Part shown: positions 36,355 through 45,596 of the stretch, piece after piece
Layout of the letters: every line of letters begins with the position of its first letter
How positions within the stretch are numbered: the first letter of the stretch is position 1
Assembly (NCBI RefSeq): GCF_947495625.1
Contig: NZ_CANLZW010000013.1
Location: 1-64,000 of the forward strand
Length of the DNA stretch: 64,000 nt
Direction: 5' to 3'
Source: an uncultured Cocleimonas sp.
Lineage (GTDB): Bacteria > Pseudomonadota > Gammaproteobacteria > Thiotrichales > Thiotrichaceae
Program-made: the position numbers and the translations under genes
Notes under the pieces: generated by a model
What the model saw: only the letters and a program-made list of their open reading frames with translations
Told to the model about the DNA's origin: nothing
Databases searched by the model: none

Positions 36355-36852
36355 CTATGTATTATCCACAATACATCCATTCTTAAGTTCGTCTTCATCA
36401 GGAATCTCAAATCGTGGTTCCATAAAATCAAACATCATCTCAGTGACTTCAAAAGCATACACGTCGGGGTCTTTCTCCGCGTTGCGTTTCTCCACACGTT
36501 TCCTCCGAATATCTGTCGGCGCATCTAAATAATGCACTTCGGCATCTATGCCTAACTTAGCTGCTCGTTGAGAAAACAAATTTCTTTGTGCCTTAGTGGT
36601 AAATCCTAGATCTAAAATAACATTTCCATCTATCGCCAGAATTTGCTCACTGACTTTCCATATTTGCTCGTAACAGCGGTTTACTCTTTCAATCATCCAG
36701 GAATAATCCAACTCTGTCATATCGTCTGCGAATAGCGTTTGCATCCATGGGTCTATGGAGAATCTGATAGCTTTAGCATCTTTAGCAAGTGCTACGGAAT
36801 AAGTGGTTTTACCAACGCCTGTAGGACCACAGACTAGAATTAATCGTGCCAT
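36355..36852 (-). CDS. P-loop kinase-like ATPase (zeta-toxin/Cpt-like fold), substrate unknown
   Basis: A 165-residue protein with Walker A GPTGVGKT (9-16), IRFSIDPWMQTLFADD after the first helix, and a lid-like region DIRRKRVEKRNAEKDPD. It belongs to the small P-loop kinase group that includes chloramphenicol phosphotransferase and zeta-toxin-like ATPases. No antitoxin-like partner is adjacent, so a toxin role is not supported. It is flanked on both sides by G6 repeats. Confidence 0.78.
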   Translation of the reverse strand: MARLILVCGPTGVGKTTYSVALAKDAKAIRFSIDPWMQTLFADDMTELDYSWMIERVNRCYEQIWKVSEQILAIDGNVILDLGFTTKAQRNLFSQRAAKLGIDAEVHYLDAPTDIRRKRVEKRNAEKDPDVYAFEVTEMMFDFMEPRFEIPDEDELKNGCIVDNT

Positions 36853-36909
36853 TTTTTCTCCCTGATCATGATCGATAGTTTGTTATAGCAGGATAGCGCT
36901 TCATCTACC

Positions 36910-36940
36910 AAAATAAGTGCTGAAAGTAGGGGGGTGGGTT
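36910..36940 (+). repeat. G6 element, copy 10
   Basis: AAAATAAGTGCTG followed by AAAGTAGGGGGGTGGGTT. Unlike most copies it lies in a divergent promoter region, about 60 bp upstream of the kinase-like gene. Further right, before the DUF2339 start, is a small hairpin ATAGTAT-TTTG-ATACTAT (37058-37075); nothing else was recognised in this gap. Confidence 0.8.
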
Positions 36941-37142
36941 GTGATTAGTTAAGCGTCACAACAGCTTAAGCCTGATACAATTCACCGCAGACAGTATCGC
37001 TAAATTTTCTGATTTGCAGATTTTTAGGAAATGGGATGTTCTGATGGAACTTAAGGGATAGTATTTTGATACTATTTCGGCATTGCTGTCTTGGGTTGAT
37101 TATAAAAAGTATTATACAAAAAAATACAAATGGGTAGTTTTC

Positions 37143-40100
37143 ATGAAGTTTCTTTTCGCTGGAATATTTCTGGTTGTTTCTGTGTTGTTATCTTTCTCAT
37201 TGGGAAGCAGAGAGTGGCAATTAGCATTTATTGGGCTTGCAACCATCGTCGGTTTTTTGCTGGGTCAGGTATTAGGCTTATCTAAGGAATTAGAGTCCTT
37301 GCGCGATGCGCTCGCTAAAGACTGGGAACAAAGACAGGCTGAGGCTCGAGCAAATCAAGCTGTAGCAAAGTTTTCCAATGCTAACAAATCGGAAGTGGAA
37401 GACGAACAAAGCATCAGTCAGCCATCTTCGCAGACTAATACATTTAGCGAAAGTGGTGATGATCAACAGCAAGAATATCTCGATACGATTTCGCAAGCAG
37501 CTAATAACGTTGCACCTGCTGATGAAGCAAACCTTGAAACAGGTCTTCATGCAAATACAATAAATCAACAAGCAGTTCCAGTGTCTATTGACCAGGTCGC
37601 TTCAACGCCTTACGTCCCTCCTGTTACAGAAGCGCCTGACGCTATTGAATCAACGAATACTTCGCGCGAAGACAATATTCTGGAAAAAGTCGGGGATAAA
37701 ATTAAAGAATACTTTATGGGTGGAAACCTATTCGTTCGCATTGGTATCATTATTCTATTCTTTGGTGTTTCCTTCCTACTCAAATACGTGTCTGATCGAG
37801 GCTTTTTCCCGATCGAATACCGTTTGATTGGCGTCGTCGTTGGGGCGATGTTCTTACTCGGTCTAGGGTGGCGATTACGTTACAAAAATGAAACCTACGC
37901 CTTATTGTTGCAAGGTGCAGGTATTGGTATCTTATATCTGGATATCTTCGCTGCCTTTAGTATGTTCAAGCTCATTGAGCCAACATTAGCCTTCGGCTTA
38001 TTGTTTGTCGTCAGCATGTTAAGTGCGGCATTAGCCGTATTGCAAGACTCAAAATCACTCGCTGTTTTGGGCTTTAGTGGTGGTTTTCTCGCCCCGGTTT
38101 TAGCCTCAAGCGGGTCAAATAATCATGTGTATTTATTCAGTTACTATGCTGTTCTCAATATCGCGATTGTGGCGATAGCGTGGTTTAAAGCATGGCGCCC
38201 ACTGAATCTATTAGGTTTCGCGTTCACCTTTATCATCGGCACCGTTTGGGGTGTATTGCGATATGACGATAGCAAGTTCGCAACCACCGAACCGTTCCTG
38301 ATTATTTTCTTCCTATTCTACGTATTAATTGCTGTTTTATTTGCATTACGTCAGCCACCAAAGCTACGTGGTTATGTTGATGGGACCTTATTATTCGGCG
38401 TGCCGCTAGCTGCATCAGCGCTTCAGTATTCTCTAGTTAAAGACTTTGAATACGGCGTGTCGATTTCATCATTTGCGATGGGTTTATTCTATATCGTACT
38501 TTCATGGTTTGTATGGAAGCGCAAAGGTGATGGCTTAAAACTGTTATCCGAAGCTTTCCTCGCATTAGGTGCGATCTTCGCTTCCATGGCGATTCCATTT
38601 GCTTTAGCTCCAACGCAAACAGCGGCAGCCTGGGCATTAGAAGGTGCTGGATTACTCTGGTTAGGTTCTCGCCAAGATCGTATTTCTGTAAGAGCTTTCG
38701 GTTTAATCTTACAGGTGGGTGCAGGTGCCATTTTCCTCGCTCGATTCAGCCATATCGCCGACTTAAAACCTTTTGTTAATGGTCACTTTATCAGCAGTAT
38801 GATGATGGCTGTTGCGGGCATAATTTCAGCCAGATTACTCTTTAAAGAATTCGAAGGTCGCAGAGTGTGGGAAAAAGGTATCAGCCCCTTCGCACTAGGC
38901 TGGGGTTTGATCTGGTTGTTCGGCGGCATTAGTTTCCAGCTCTTCACTTATTACGACCTGAAATGGATGGCGAGTAATTTACTCATTCTAAGCGCGATTG
39001 TGAGTATCGGTTTCACCCTTGCCGCGACTCGATTAAAACCAGAATGGAAACACGCCTGGTATGTAGCCAGTGGTTTATTTGTATTAGTGATACTGCTTGG
39101 GCTTTCTCAGGTCGGGGCAACCGGTTCTCAAAGCACTTACCATCCGTCACAATGGAATGGTTGGATAGCATGGCCGATTGTCTTTGCAGCATTCTATTTC
39201 CATTTATATCAGCTACAAAAGCACGCTGTGTTCCAGAAAATACAACCGATATTCCACAGTTTATTACTGATTCTACTGGTGACATTAATTACGCTTGAAG
39301 GCACATGGTGGTTGAATAAACACTTGTCCAGTTCTTCAGCCTGGTTGAATATCTGGTATGTGATACCAGCAACACTGGCGCTCTGGATGATTATCAAAGC
39401 AAAGTTTTGGCCATTCAGTACGCACCAACTCACTTATCGACAGCAGACTGGTTTTGCGTTCGCTGCCTATTTAGCGCTGTGGTCATTGATGGCACTGGTA
39501 TCGAAAGGGCAATCAGAACCATTGCCGTGGATTCCATTATTGAACCCTACGGATATCATGGTGGTGATCGTTTTCATCAGCTTGTTCAAATGGTGGCGTG
39601 CTAGTGGCATAGGGAACGTTGCCAGCGACATCGGTGACACTGCATCGATTGGCAATCACAATCCTGACAGAACGTTATTCAATCAGCGTGCGCTAATGAT
39701 TGGTTTTGCCTCATTAGTATTCTTATGGCTCAACTTCACTTTATTTAGAGTGGCACATCACTGGTTCGGCATTGCATACGATCCTGATGTCCTATTCTAT
39801 TCAAACTGGGTACAAACCGCTGTTTCTATTTTATGGGCTTTGTCGGGTGTCATACTCACCTTGTATTCAAGCAAAAAACAGATTCGCCCATTGTGGGTTG
39901 CAGGTGCGGTGATACTGGGACTGGTGGTATTGAAATTGTTTGTGATTGATCTGGCTGCATTAGGCAGCTTAGGTAGAGTAGTCTCATTCCTCGTAGTGGG
40001 TGTATTGCTAACCAGCATTGGCTATTTTGCGCCATTGCCCGATAAAAATGGAACTGGTAAGCAAGTACAAGAACTAAACGAAGACAGTGTCAGCGAAGAG

Positions 40101-40154
40101 AAAACTAGCGAAGAGAAAACCAGTGAAGAAAGTGCGATTGAGGATCAAAAATGA
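37143..40154 (+). CDS. DUF2339 polytopic membrane protein
   Basis: About 1003 residues from ATG 37143. An in-frame TTG start 60 bp upstream (37083) would add 20 basic residues, but the ATG directly precedes the first membrane helix (MKFLFAGIFLVVSVLL) and is preferred. After two N-terminal helices comes a low-complexity soluble region of about 120 residues, then 20 or more membrane helices, starting from EYFMGGNLFVRIGIIILFFG, the DUF2339 signature. The acidic tail has SEEKTSEEKTSEE repeats. The function is unknown. It overlaps the DUF3999 gene by 4 bp, and this pair is commonly conserved, so they probably act together. Confidence 0.88.
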   Translation: MKFLFAGIFLVVSVLLSFSLGSREWQLAFIGLATIVGFLLGQVLGLSKELESLRDALAKDWEQRQAEARANQAVAKFSNANKSEVEDEQSISQPSSQTNTFSESGDDQQQEYLDTISQAANNVAPADEANLETGLHANTINQQAVPVSIDQVASTPYVPPVTEAPDAIESTNTSREDNILEKVGDKIKEYFMGGNLFVRIGIIILFFGVSFLLKYVSDRGFFPIEYRLIGVVVGAMFLLGLGWRLRYKNETYALLLQGAGIGILYLDIFAAFSMFKLIEPTLAFGLLFVVSMLSAALAVLQDSKSLAVLGFSGGFLAPVLASSGSNNHVYLFSYYAVLNIAIVAIAWFKAWRPLNLLGFAFTFIIGTVWGVLRYDDSKFATTEPFLIIFFLFYVLIAVLFALRQPPKLRGYVDGTLLFGVPLAASALQYSLVKDFEYGVSISSFAMGLFYIVLSWFVWKRKGDGLKLLSEAFLALGAIFASMAIPFALAPTQTAAAWALEGAGLLWLGSRQDRISVRAFGLILQVGAGAIFLARFSHIADLKPFVNGHFISSMMMAVAGIISARLLFKEFEGRRVWEKGISPFALGWGLIWLFGGISFQLFTYYDLKWMASNLLILSAIVSIGFTLAATRLKPEWKHAWYVASGLFVLVILLGLSQVGATGSQSTYHPSQWNGWIAWPIVFAAFYFHLYQLQKHAVFQKIQPIFHSLLLILLVTLITLEGTWWLNKHLSSSSAWLNIWYVIPATLALWMIIKAKFWPFSTHQLTYRQQTGFAFAAYLALWSLMALVSKGQSEPLPWIPLLNPTDIMVVIVFISLFKWWRASGIGNVASDIGDTASIGNHNPDRTLFNQRALMIGFASLVFLWLNFTLFRVAHHWFGIAYDPDVLFYSNWVQTAVSILWALSGVILTLYSSKKQIRPLWVAGAVILGLVVLKLFVIDLAALGSLGRVVSFLVVGVLLTSIGYFAPLPDKNGTGKQVQELNEDSVSEEKTSEEKTSEESAIEDQK

Positions 40155-41566
40155 GGATGAAAGCAAAGCATCAATTACTTAAGGTATACGGAGTATGTGC
40201 AATAACGGCGGTACTGCATTTATCGCTAAACGCAGCGCCATTTACCCTCGAAGACTTTGCGCATTCGGCAGAATTAACCAATGCCACAACCTCATTAAGA
40301 GAGGTTGATTTACCGCTGATAGTCTATGAAAAAATGCAACGAAAAGATTATGGTGATATTCGTGTTTTCAGCGCAGATGGTCAACTGGTTCCCTATCAGC
40401 TGAGCCGGATTGAAAGGGTTAATTCGCAACAACAAAAGCCTTTGGTGTTTTATCCTTTTACCAAAGAGCAAGCGGCGGATACTGGCAATATAAAAGTAAT
40501 CATCGAGCAGAATAAAAACACCACTCAACAAAATGGACAACAGAGTATAAAAATCGCCCAAAAGTGGGGGGGTGACCCTGATAATCATCAGGACGATAAA
40601 GAATACCAGTACATTATAGAAAACCCTGAAAACAAGTCTGCAGCGCATAAATTGAATATGTGCGGGCTAAAACTCGATTGGGTACAAGAAAAGCCGAGCA
40701 TGGTGCTACCGCTAAAACTAGAGAGTAGTAATAACTTGCAGAACTGGTCGACCCTAAGCCGAAAGCAGACGGTATCTAAACTCAATTACGCAGGCTCTAA
40801 GCTGATACAGGACCAGATTGGCTTTTCCTGTACATCACAAAAATACCTGCGACTCACCTGGTTGAATCCAAATTCTCAAGCTCATATTCAAAAAATTGAA
40901 GGCATTTACAACAGCACTGGCAAGCAACAAGCCCAATGGAAAAGCCTTGGAAAACCACGTTATGACAAAGACGGAAATTGGCTTTTTGAAAGCGATGTAG
41001 TTGCTGCTATCACGCAAATGGAATTTGTCGCACCTCAAGACGGATTACTCTACAAGGGTAAATTGTATTCACGAAATCATGACAATGATGAGTGGCGATT
41101 TTCGCATAACATCAGCCAATATCGCTTAAATATTGGGGATACTCAATTACAAAGCAGTGCCTTTTCAATTAACCCTAATAAAAACCGTTACTGGAAGGTA
41201 ACACTAGATTCAGAAGGGCAGTTTACCGATGAACAACTCCCTGAAATCAAAGCGGCATGGTCACCAAGAAAACTGCTATTTTTAGCACAGGGAAAAGAGC
41301 CGTTTAAAATTGCCTTCAGTAATCCAAACATAAAACCCTCGCAGCAAAACGACCTGAATAACTTGATAACAACCATCCGGGATTCAGGCTCTATGGTGGA
41401 TAATGTCAAACTTGGCGAAATAGAAAACAGTGGAAAAGTCTTCTCTCCAGATACCAACTGGAAACTGATTATATTCTGGGTAATGCTAATTCTAGGAACA
41501 CTACTGATGGCTTATATGGCATTTAAATTGTATAGGCAGATGGGTGAAGAGAAGGAAGTGAAATAA
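40151..41566 (+). CDS. DUF3999-family periplasmic/membrane protein
   Basis: A 471-residue protein with an N-terminal signal peptide (about 1-29, ending NAAPF), a large predicted beta-rich periplasmic part including LPLIVYEKMQRKDYGDIRVF, and one C-terminal membrane helix (WKLIIFWVMLILGTLLMAYM). This matches DUF3999, the usual partner of DUF2339. Its ATG overlaps the upstream stop codon (ATGA), so it is translationally coupled. A G6 repeat is read in frame and encodes KIAQKWGGD. The function is unknown. Confidence 0.85.
   Translation: MRMKAKHQLLKVYGVCAITAVLHLSLNAAPFTLEDFAHSAELTNATTSLREVDLPLIVYEKMQRKDYGDIRVFSADGQLVPYQLSRIERVNSQQQKPLVFYPFTKEQAADTGNIKVIIEQNKNTTQQNGQQSIKIAQKWGGDPDNHQDDKEYQYIIENPENKSAAHKLNMCGLKLDWVQEKPSMVLPLKLESSNNLQNWSTLSRKQTVSKLNYAGSKLIQDQIGFSCTSQKYLRLTWLNPNSQAHIQKIEGIYNSTGKQQAQWKSLGKPRYDKDGNWLFESDVVAAITQMEFVAPQDGLLYKGKLYSRNHDNDEWRFSHNISQYRLNIGDTQLQSSAFSINPNKNRYWKVTLDSEGQFTDEQLPEIKAAWSPRKLLFLAQGKEPFKIAFSNPNIKPSQQNDLNNLITTIRDSGSMVDNVKLGEIENSGKVFSPDTNWKLIIFWVMLILGTLLMAYMAFKLYRQMGEEKEVK
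40549..40577 (+). repeat. G6 element, copy 11, in frame inside the DUF3999 gene
   Basis: AAAAATCGCCCAAAAG followed by TGGGGGGGTGACC. It is read in the sense frame as KIAQKWGGDP, giving the same KWGGD as the copy in the APH-like gene. Confidence 0.75.
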
Positions 41567-41569
41567 TGG

Positions 41570-41652
41570 AAAAATCCCTAGTTCTGCTAAATTCCATTTA
41601 CGTTTTTAAATCACAAAACCGTAATGTCATTCAAAGTAGGGGGAGGGCTTTT
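41570..41652 (+). repeat. G6 element, copy 12, diverged long form
   Basis: AAAAATCCCTAGTTCTGC matches the left end of the long form. The hairpin is TTACGTTTT / AAAACCGTAA, entirely different bases from copy 4 but still paired. It ends with CAAAGTAGGGGGAGGGCTTTT. It starts 4 bp after the DUF3999 stop codon. Confidence 0.7.
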
Positions 41653-42024
41653 CTTTTCTCTGCATATAAGGATAACCACGCACGAGTAATAGTGTTAATA
41701 GAATAGCAAAATATCCTGGTTACGCACCTAAATAGTGCTTTTTTATCATTATACGCACCAATATAATCGTACGAGAATGGTGGAATTATTATAAAAAATC
41801 AGCAACGATTTTTTGTTCTTATCAATTCTAATGATTTTTGAATCAAGAAAGTCATTCATACTAAAAGTTTCTAACTCCTTGTTAAAATTAGATATTTTAA
41901 ATTAATGATATTTGTTTAAGCTCTTTGTGTTTCTTGGATTTATTCAATTCCTAATTAATTGGTACATTAATTGCATTTGTATTCTTCGTAAGCACTCTTG
42001 ATGATTCAAGACAAACTACATTTA

Positions 42025-42136
42025 TCAAATAGAAAGCTAGGGTTCCGATTGTAAACACAATGTCTGGTCCAAGAGCTTTCGACCTTTGAGACCAAAGGTT
42101 ACACGGAGGGATAAAAGCCCGGGAGACTAGTTTGAC
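42025..42136 (+). promoter_or_regulatory. Guanidine-I (ykkC) riboswitch
   Basis: Contains all conserved ykkC-I blocks in order: CTAGGGTTCCG (42037-42047), TCTGGTCCAAGAG (42063-42075), ACACGGAGGGATAAAAGCCC (42101-42120) and GGGAGA (42121-42126). P1 can form between CAAATAG and CTAGTTTG. The following hairpin TTTGACA-TATT-TGTCAAA (42131-42148) shares bases with the 3' side of P1, so the two are mutually exclusive, suggesting how guanidine binding switches the leader. The gap from 41653 to here shows nothing else. Confidence 0.96.
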
Positions 42137-42190
42137 ATATTTGTCAAAAGTGTCCTTGCATCCATTTAACTAGGTCTTAGAGGTTTTACT

Positions 42191-43231
42191 ATGAAACGTT
42201 TCGCTCTTCTTATATTTCTAATTGCATTTTCTTCAGCGAGTTATGCTCGTGATTCTTATAAAGTAGCATGGTCAATCTATGTTGGCTGGATGCCTTGGGG
42301 CTATGCCAGTGAAAAAGAAATTGTGAAAAAATGGGGGGATAAATACGGTATTGATATAGAGGTCGTTCAAATTAACGACTACGTAGAATCAATTAATCAA
42401 TACACCGCTGGTTCTTTTGATGCGACTGCCATGACAAACATGGATGCATTAACTATTCCTGCTGCAGGTGGTGTTGATAGCACAGCTTTAATTATTGGAG
42501 ATTTCTCGAATGGTAATGATGGTGTCGTGCTAAAAGGCAAAAAGTCACTCGAAGAAATTAAAGGTGAAAGTGTTAACTTGGTTGAGCTAAGTGTTTCACA
42601 TTATCTGCTGGCACGAGGATTAGACTCTGTAGGTTTGAAAGAATCTGATATCAAAGTAGTAAATACTTCAGATGCAGATATGGTTGCAGTCTATGGAACC
42701 GATAGTGTGAAAGCAGTTTCTACCTGGAATCCATTGTTGAGTGAAATTGAAGCTATGCCAGATAGCACTAAAGTATTTGATTCTTCAAAAATCCCTGGTG
42801 AGATTATCGATTTATTAGTCGTAAATACCGAGACACTTAAGAAAAATCCTAATTTAGGTAAAGCACTGGTCGGTGCTTGGTATGAAATTATGGGTTTAAT
42901 GAGCGCTAAAGATAAATCTGGTGAAGAAGTACGTACTTGGTTGGGTAAAGCTTCTGGTACAGACTTAAAAGGTTACGAAGCACAACTAGCCAGTACTGAG
43001 ATGTTCTATAAGCCAGCTGATGCTATAAAATTTGCAAACAGTGAAGCTCTTTTGAGTACGATGAAGAAAGTTTCTGAATTTTCATTCACTCACGGTTTGT
43101 TAGGCGATGGAGCCCCCAATGCTGAATTCATCGGTATAGAAACTCCAAAAGGCACCTTTGGTGATAAAAGCAATGTGAAGCTTCGTTTTACATCTGAATA
43201 CATGCAAATGGCTGAAGACGCTAAACTTTAA
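42191..43231 (+). CDS. Guanidine-region ABC transporter substrate-binding protein
   Basis: A 346-residue periplasmic binding protein with signal peptide MKRFALLIFLIAFSSASYA. It opens with KVAWSIYVGWMPWGYASEK and has INQYTAGSFDATAMTNMDAL, matching the binding protein found next to urea/guanidine carboxylases (formerly called the urea-carboxylase-region transporter). It is the first gene after the guanidine-I riboswitch, with AGAGG about 8 bp before the ATG. Guanidinium is the likely ligand, by context. Confidence 0.92.
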   Translation: MKRFALLIFLIAFSSASYARDSYKVAWSIYVGWMPWGYASEKEIVKKWGDKYGIDIEVVQINDYVESINQYTAGSFDATAMTNMDALTIPAAGGVDSTALIIGDFSNGNDGVVLKGKKSLEEIKGESVNLVELSVSHYLLARGLDSVGLKESDIKVVNTSDADMVAVYGTDSVKAVSTWNPLLSEIEAMPDSTKVFDSSKIPGEIIDLLVVNTETLKKNPNLGKALVGAWYEIMGLMSAKDKSGEEVRTWLGKASGTDLKGYEAQLASTEMFYKPADAIKFANSEALLSTMKKVSEFSFTHGLLGDGAPNAEFIGIETPKGTFGDKSNVKLRFTSEYMQMAEDAKL

Positions 43232-43251
43232 GTCTTACTGGCTTATTCATA

Positions 43252-44076
43252 ATGAAAAAATTAATCAATTTCCAACCCCAGCCTTCTTGGAGGCTGTTGT
43301 TGGGATTGCTTCCTTTTGTTGTAGTGTTGATCATCTACTCAATTGGTTCAGATGCACGTTTGCTTGAGAACCCTAACGATAAACTACTACCAAGTTTTGA
43401 GCAGATGGGTAATGCGATTCAACGTATGGCATTCGAGCCTAGCAAGCGTAGTGGGGAATACCTTTTCTGGGTAGATACTACTAGCAGCCTTATAAGATTA
43501 TCTCTTGGTGTTTTTCTAGCGGCAATCTTAGGTTTAGTTATTGGAATTGTGATAGGTGCATTACCTGTTATGGGAGCTGGATTCTCGCCATTTCTGACCG
43601 TGATTTCCTTAGTTCCACCTTTAGCTTTGCTACCCATTCTTTTTATTGTATTTGGCCTAGGTGAATTATCCAAAGTTGTTTTAATCATGGTTGGTATTAC
43701 GCCTTTAATCGCTAGAGATATTCAGGGCTATGCACAAGAAATACCGCGAGAACAAATAATCAAAGCACAAACATTGGGCGGCAATACGATCCAGATTATT
43801 CTGAGAGTAATTCTGCCTCAGCTATTACCTAGGCTAATTTCCTCAGTAAGGTTAGCAATGGGTACAGCTTGGTTATTCTTAATTGCTGCTGAAGCAGTGG
43901 CTTCTACCGATGGTTTGGGCTATCGAATCTTTCTGGTTAGACGTTATTTGGCTATGGATGTTATTTTACCATATGTCGCTTGGATAACGCTTTTAGCTTT
44001 CTTATTCGATGTTGCTTTAGTTTGGTTAAGTCGAAAGATTTTCCCTTGGCATCATGAGGGAGGTGCATCATCTTAG
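43252..44076 (+). CDS. Guanidine-region ABC transporter permease
   Basis: A 274-residue membrane permease of the taurine/nitrate (SsuC/TauC-like) group, with about six helices and the EAA-type cytoplasmic loop around EQIIKAQTLGGNTIQIILRVILPQ, written here in part. It follows the binding protein by 20 bp. Its last codons overlap the start region of the ATPase gene, so the two are translationally coupled. Confidence 0.92.
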   Translation: MKKLINFQPQPSWRLLLGLLPFVVVLIIYSIGSDARLLENPNDKLLPSFEQMGNAIQRMAFEPSKRSGEYLFWVDTTSSLIRLSLGVFLAAILGLVIGIVIGALPVMGAGFSPFLTVISLVPPLALLPILFIVFGLGELSKVVLIMVGITPLIARDIQGYAQEIPREQIIKAQTLGGNTIQIILRVILPQLLPRLISSVRLAMGTAWLFLIAAEAVASTDGLGYRIFLVRRYLAMDVILPYVAWITLLAFLFDVALVWLSRKIFPWHHEGGASS

Positions 44077-44870
44077 AAGCTAAGAATTTATGGAAATCCT
44101 ATGGCGATAATGTTGTTCTAGAAAATCTTAATATTAAGGTAGAAGAGGGCGAATTTATAACATTAGTGGGAGCATCAGGTTGCGGTAAAAGTACTTTTCT
44201 TAATATGTTATTGGGCATTGAAGCGCCAACAAAAGGTAGCTTGTTACTTGATGGAAAGCCTGTGAAAAGTGAGCCTGATGAAGACAGAGGAATTGTATTT
44301 CAACATTATTCAGTCTTTCCTCACATGAATGTTCTAGAGAACATCGTCGCCGCTAAAGCTTTCAAATCTAAAGGCATAACGGGACGTTTGTTTGGTCATC
44401 AGCGTAAGTTGGCTGTAGAGCAGGCAAATGAGCTCATTGATAAAGTTGGCTTAACAGCATCGATCAATAAATACCCTCATGAATTATCTGGGGGAATGCG
44501 TCAAAGGTTAGCAATTGCGCAAGCACTTTTGGGACAGCCTCGCATACTTCTATTAGACGAGCCTTTTGGGGCGCTTGATCCTGGGATCCGTGCAGATATG
44601 CATCAACTTGTCTTGGATTTATGGAAAAGCTACAAGCTAACAGTATTCATGGTGACTCATGATATTAAAGAAGGGTTCTATTTAGGTACTCGGCTGTGGG
44701 TGTTCGATAAGACGAGGCATGATCCTCAGCACCCCCAAGCTTATGGTGCAAATATTACCTACGATTTGCCCGTGGGGAGCGTTGATAAATTAACCTATGA
44801 GCAAATCGATGATCAGATAAGACCGCATACAGTTGAGAACAAACACGCTAGTGCAAAAGAAACAAGGTAA
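44070..44870 (+). CDS. Guanidine-region ABC transporter ATP-binding protein (non-AUG start)
   Basis: The ATPase frame is open from just after TGA 44055-44057 and encodes the expected N-terminus, LEAKNLWKSYGDNVVLENL, before Walker A (GASGCGKS). No ATG, GTG or TTG occurs in that part; the first GTG (44166) would remove the first strands of the fold. GGGAGG (44058-44063) sits 6 bases before ATC 44070, which I take as the start, overlapping the permease stop by 7 bases. Also seen: LSGGMRQRLAIAQALL, Walker B LLLDEP with FGALDP, and the H-loop MVTHD. From ATC the protein has 266 residues, the family's usual length. Confidence 0.75.
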   Translation: MLEAKNLWKSYGDNVVLENLNIKVEEGEFITLVGASGCGKSTFLNMLLGIEAPTKGSLLLDGKPVKSEPDEDRGIVFQHYSVFPHMNVLENIVAAKAFKSKGITGRLFGHQRKLAVEQANELIDKVGLTASINKYPHELSGGMRQRLAIAQALLGQPRILLLDEPFGALDPGIRADMHQLVLDLWKSYKLTVFMVTHDIKEGFYLGTRLWVFDKTRHDPQHPQAYGANITYDLPVGSVDKLTYEQIDDQIRPHTVENKHASAKETR

Positions 44871-44876
44871 GAAATA

Positions 44877-45596
44877 ATGAAACAATATAAAACCCAAATC
44901 CCTGCTGGATCACATTGGTCTCTAAAAGTGAAACGTGGCACCACCATGAAACTCACTGATATTAAGGGTAATGCTAATGTTGGAATGCTTTTTTATAACC
45001 CTGAGAATTTATTGGAGCGCTATAACGCACCAGATACGCTGAAGTGCCAATACACATTTAAGCTTACAAAAGGTAACTGCCTTTACTCTGATATGGGTCG
45101 AATTTTCTGCTCTATTATTGATGACGGAATTGGTTGGCACGAAACAGTTTGCGGAAATTCAAATGCGGAAATGGTGTCCGAAAAATGGCAAAAGCGTGAT
45201 TATCAAAAAGACAAAAATGATTGGCATCAAAATGGTAATGACGCATTTTTGGTTGAGCTGGCAAAATTTGGTTTAAACCGGTCTGATATGTCTGCCAATG
45301 TTAATTGGTTCAGTAAAGTTGTGGCTAATGAAAAGGGGACTTTAGCCCTAGAGCCAAATAATAGTAAGCCTATGTCTTCTATTACGTTACGTTTTGAAAT
45401 GGATACTTTGGTGATGTTACACACTTGTCCTCATCCGCTTCTTGAGGCTGACTCATATCCAAATAATGAAATAGAGATTTCTTTAGGGATTGCTGATGCA
45501 GTTAAGGAAGATGATTATTGCCGTAATTTTCGACCAGAGAATCTAAGAGGTTTTGCTAATAATGAGCTGTATCACTTTGGTATGGGAGAAACATAG
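44877..45596 (+). CDS. DUF1989 protein, carboxyguanidine deiminase subunit (urea-carboxylase-associated)
   Basis: A 239-residue DUF1989 protein with YNPENLLERYNAPDTLKCQY, the zinc-binding-type segment HETVCGNSN and a C-terminal LHTCPHPLLEADSYPNNEI. Two paralogous DUF1989 proteins, once named urea-carboxylase-associated proteins 1 and 2, have been shown elsewhere to form carboxyguanidine deiminase (CgdAB), converting carboxyguanidine to allophanate. The length suggests this is the larger of the two. It starts 6 bp after the ATPase and is followed without gap by its paralogue. Confidence 0.9.
   Translation: MKQYKTQIPAGSHWSLKVKRGTTMKLTDIKGNANVGMLFYNPENLLERYNAPDTLKCQYTFKLTKGNCLYSDMGRIFCSIIDDGIGWHETVCGNSNAEMVSEKWQKRDYQKDKNDWHQNGNDAFLVELAKFGLNRSDMSANVNWFSKVVANEKGTLALEPNNSKPMSSITLRFEMDTLVMLHTCPHPLLEADSYPNNEIEISLGIADAVKEDDYCRNFRPENLRGFANNELYHFGMGET

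Noticed and set aside
36355-36852. Zeta-type toxin of a toxin-antitoxin pair
   Set aside because: The P-loop fold fits, but no small antitoxin gene is adjacent.
42131-42148. Rho-independent terminator after the guanidine-I switch
   Set aside because: The hairpin is clear but no T-run follows, so it is kept only as a possible part of the expression platform.
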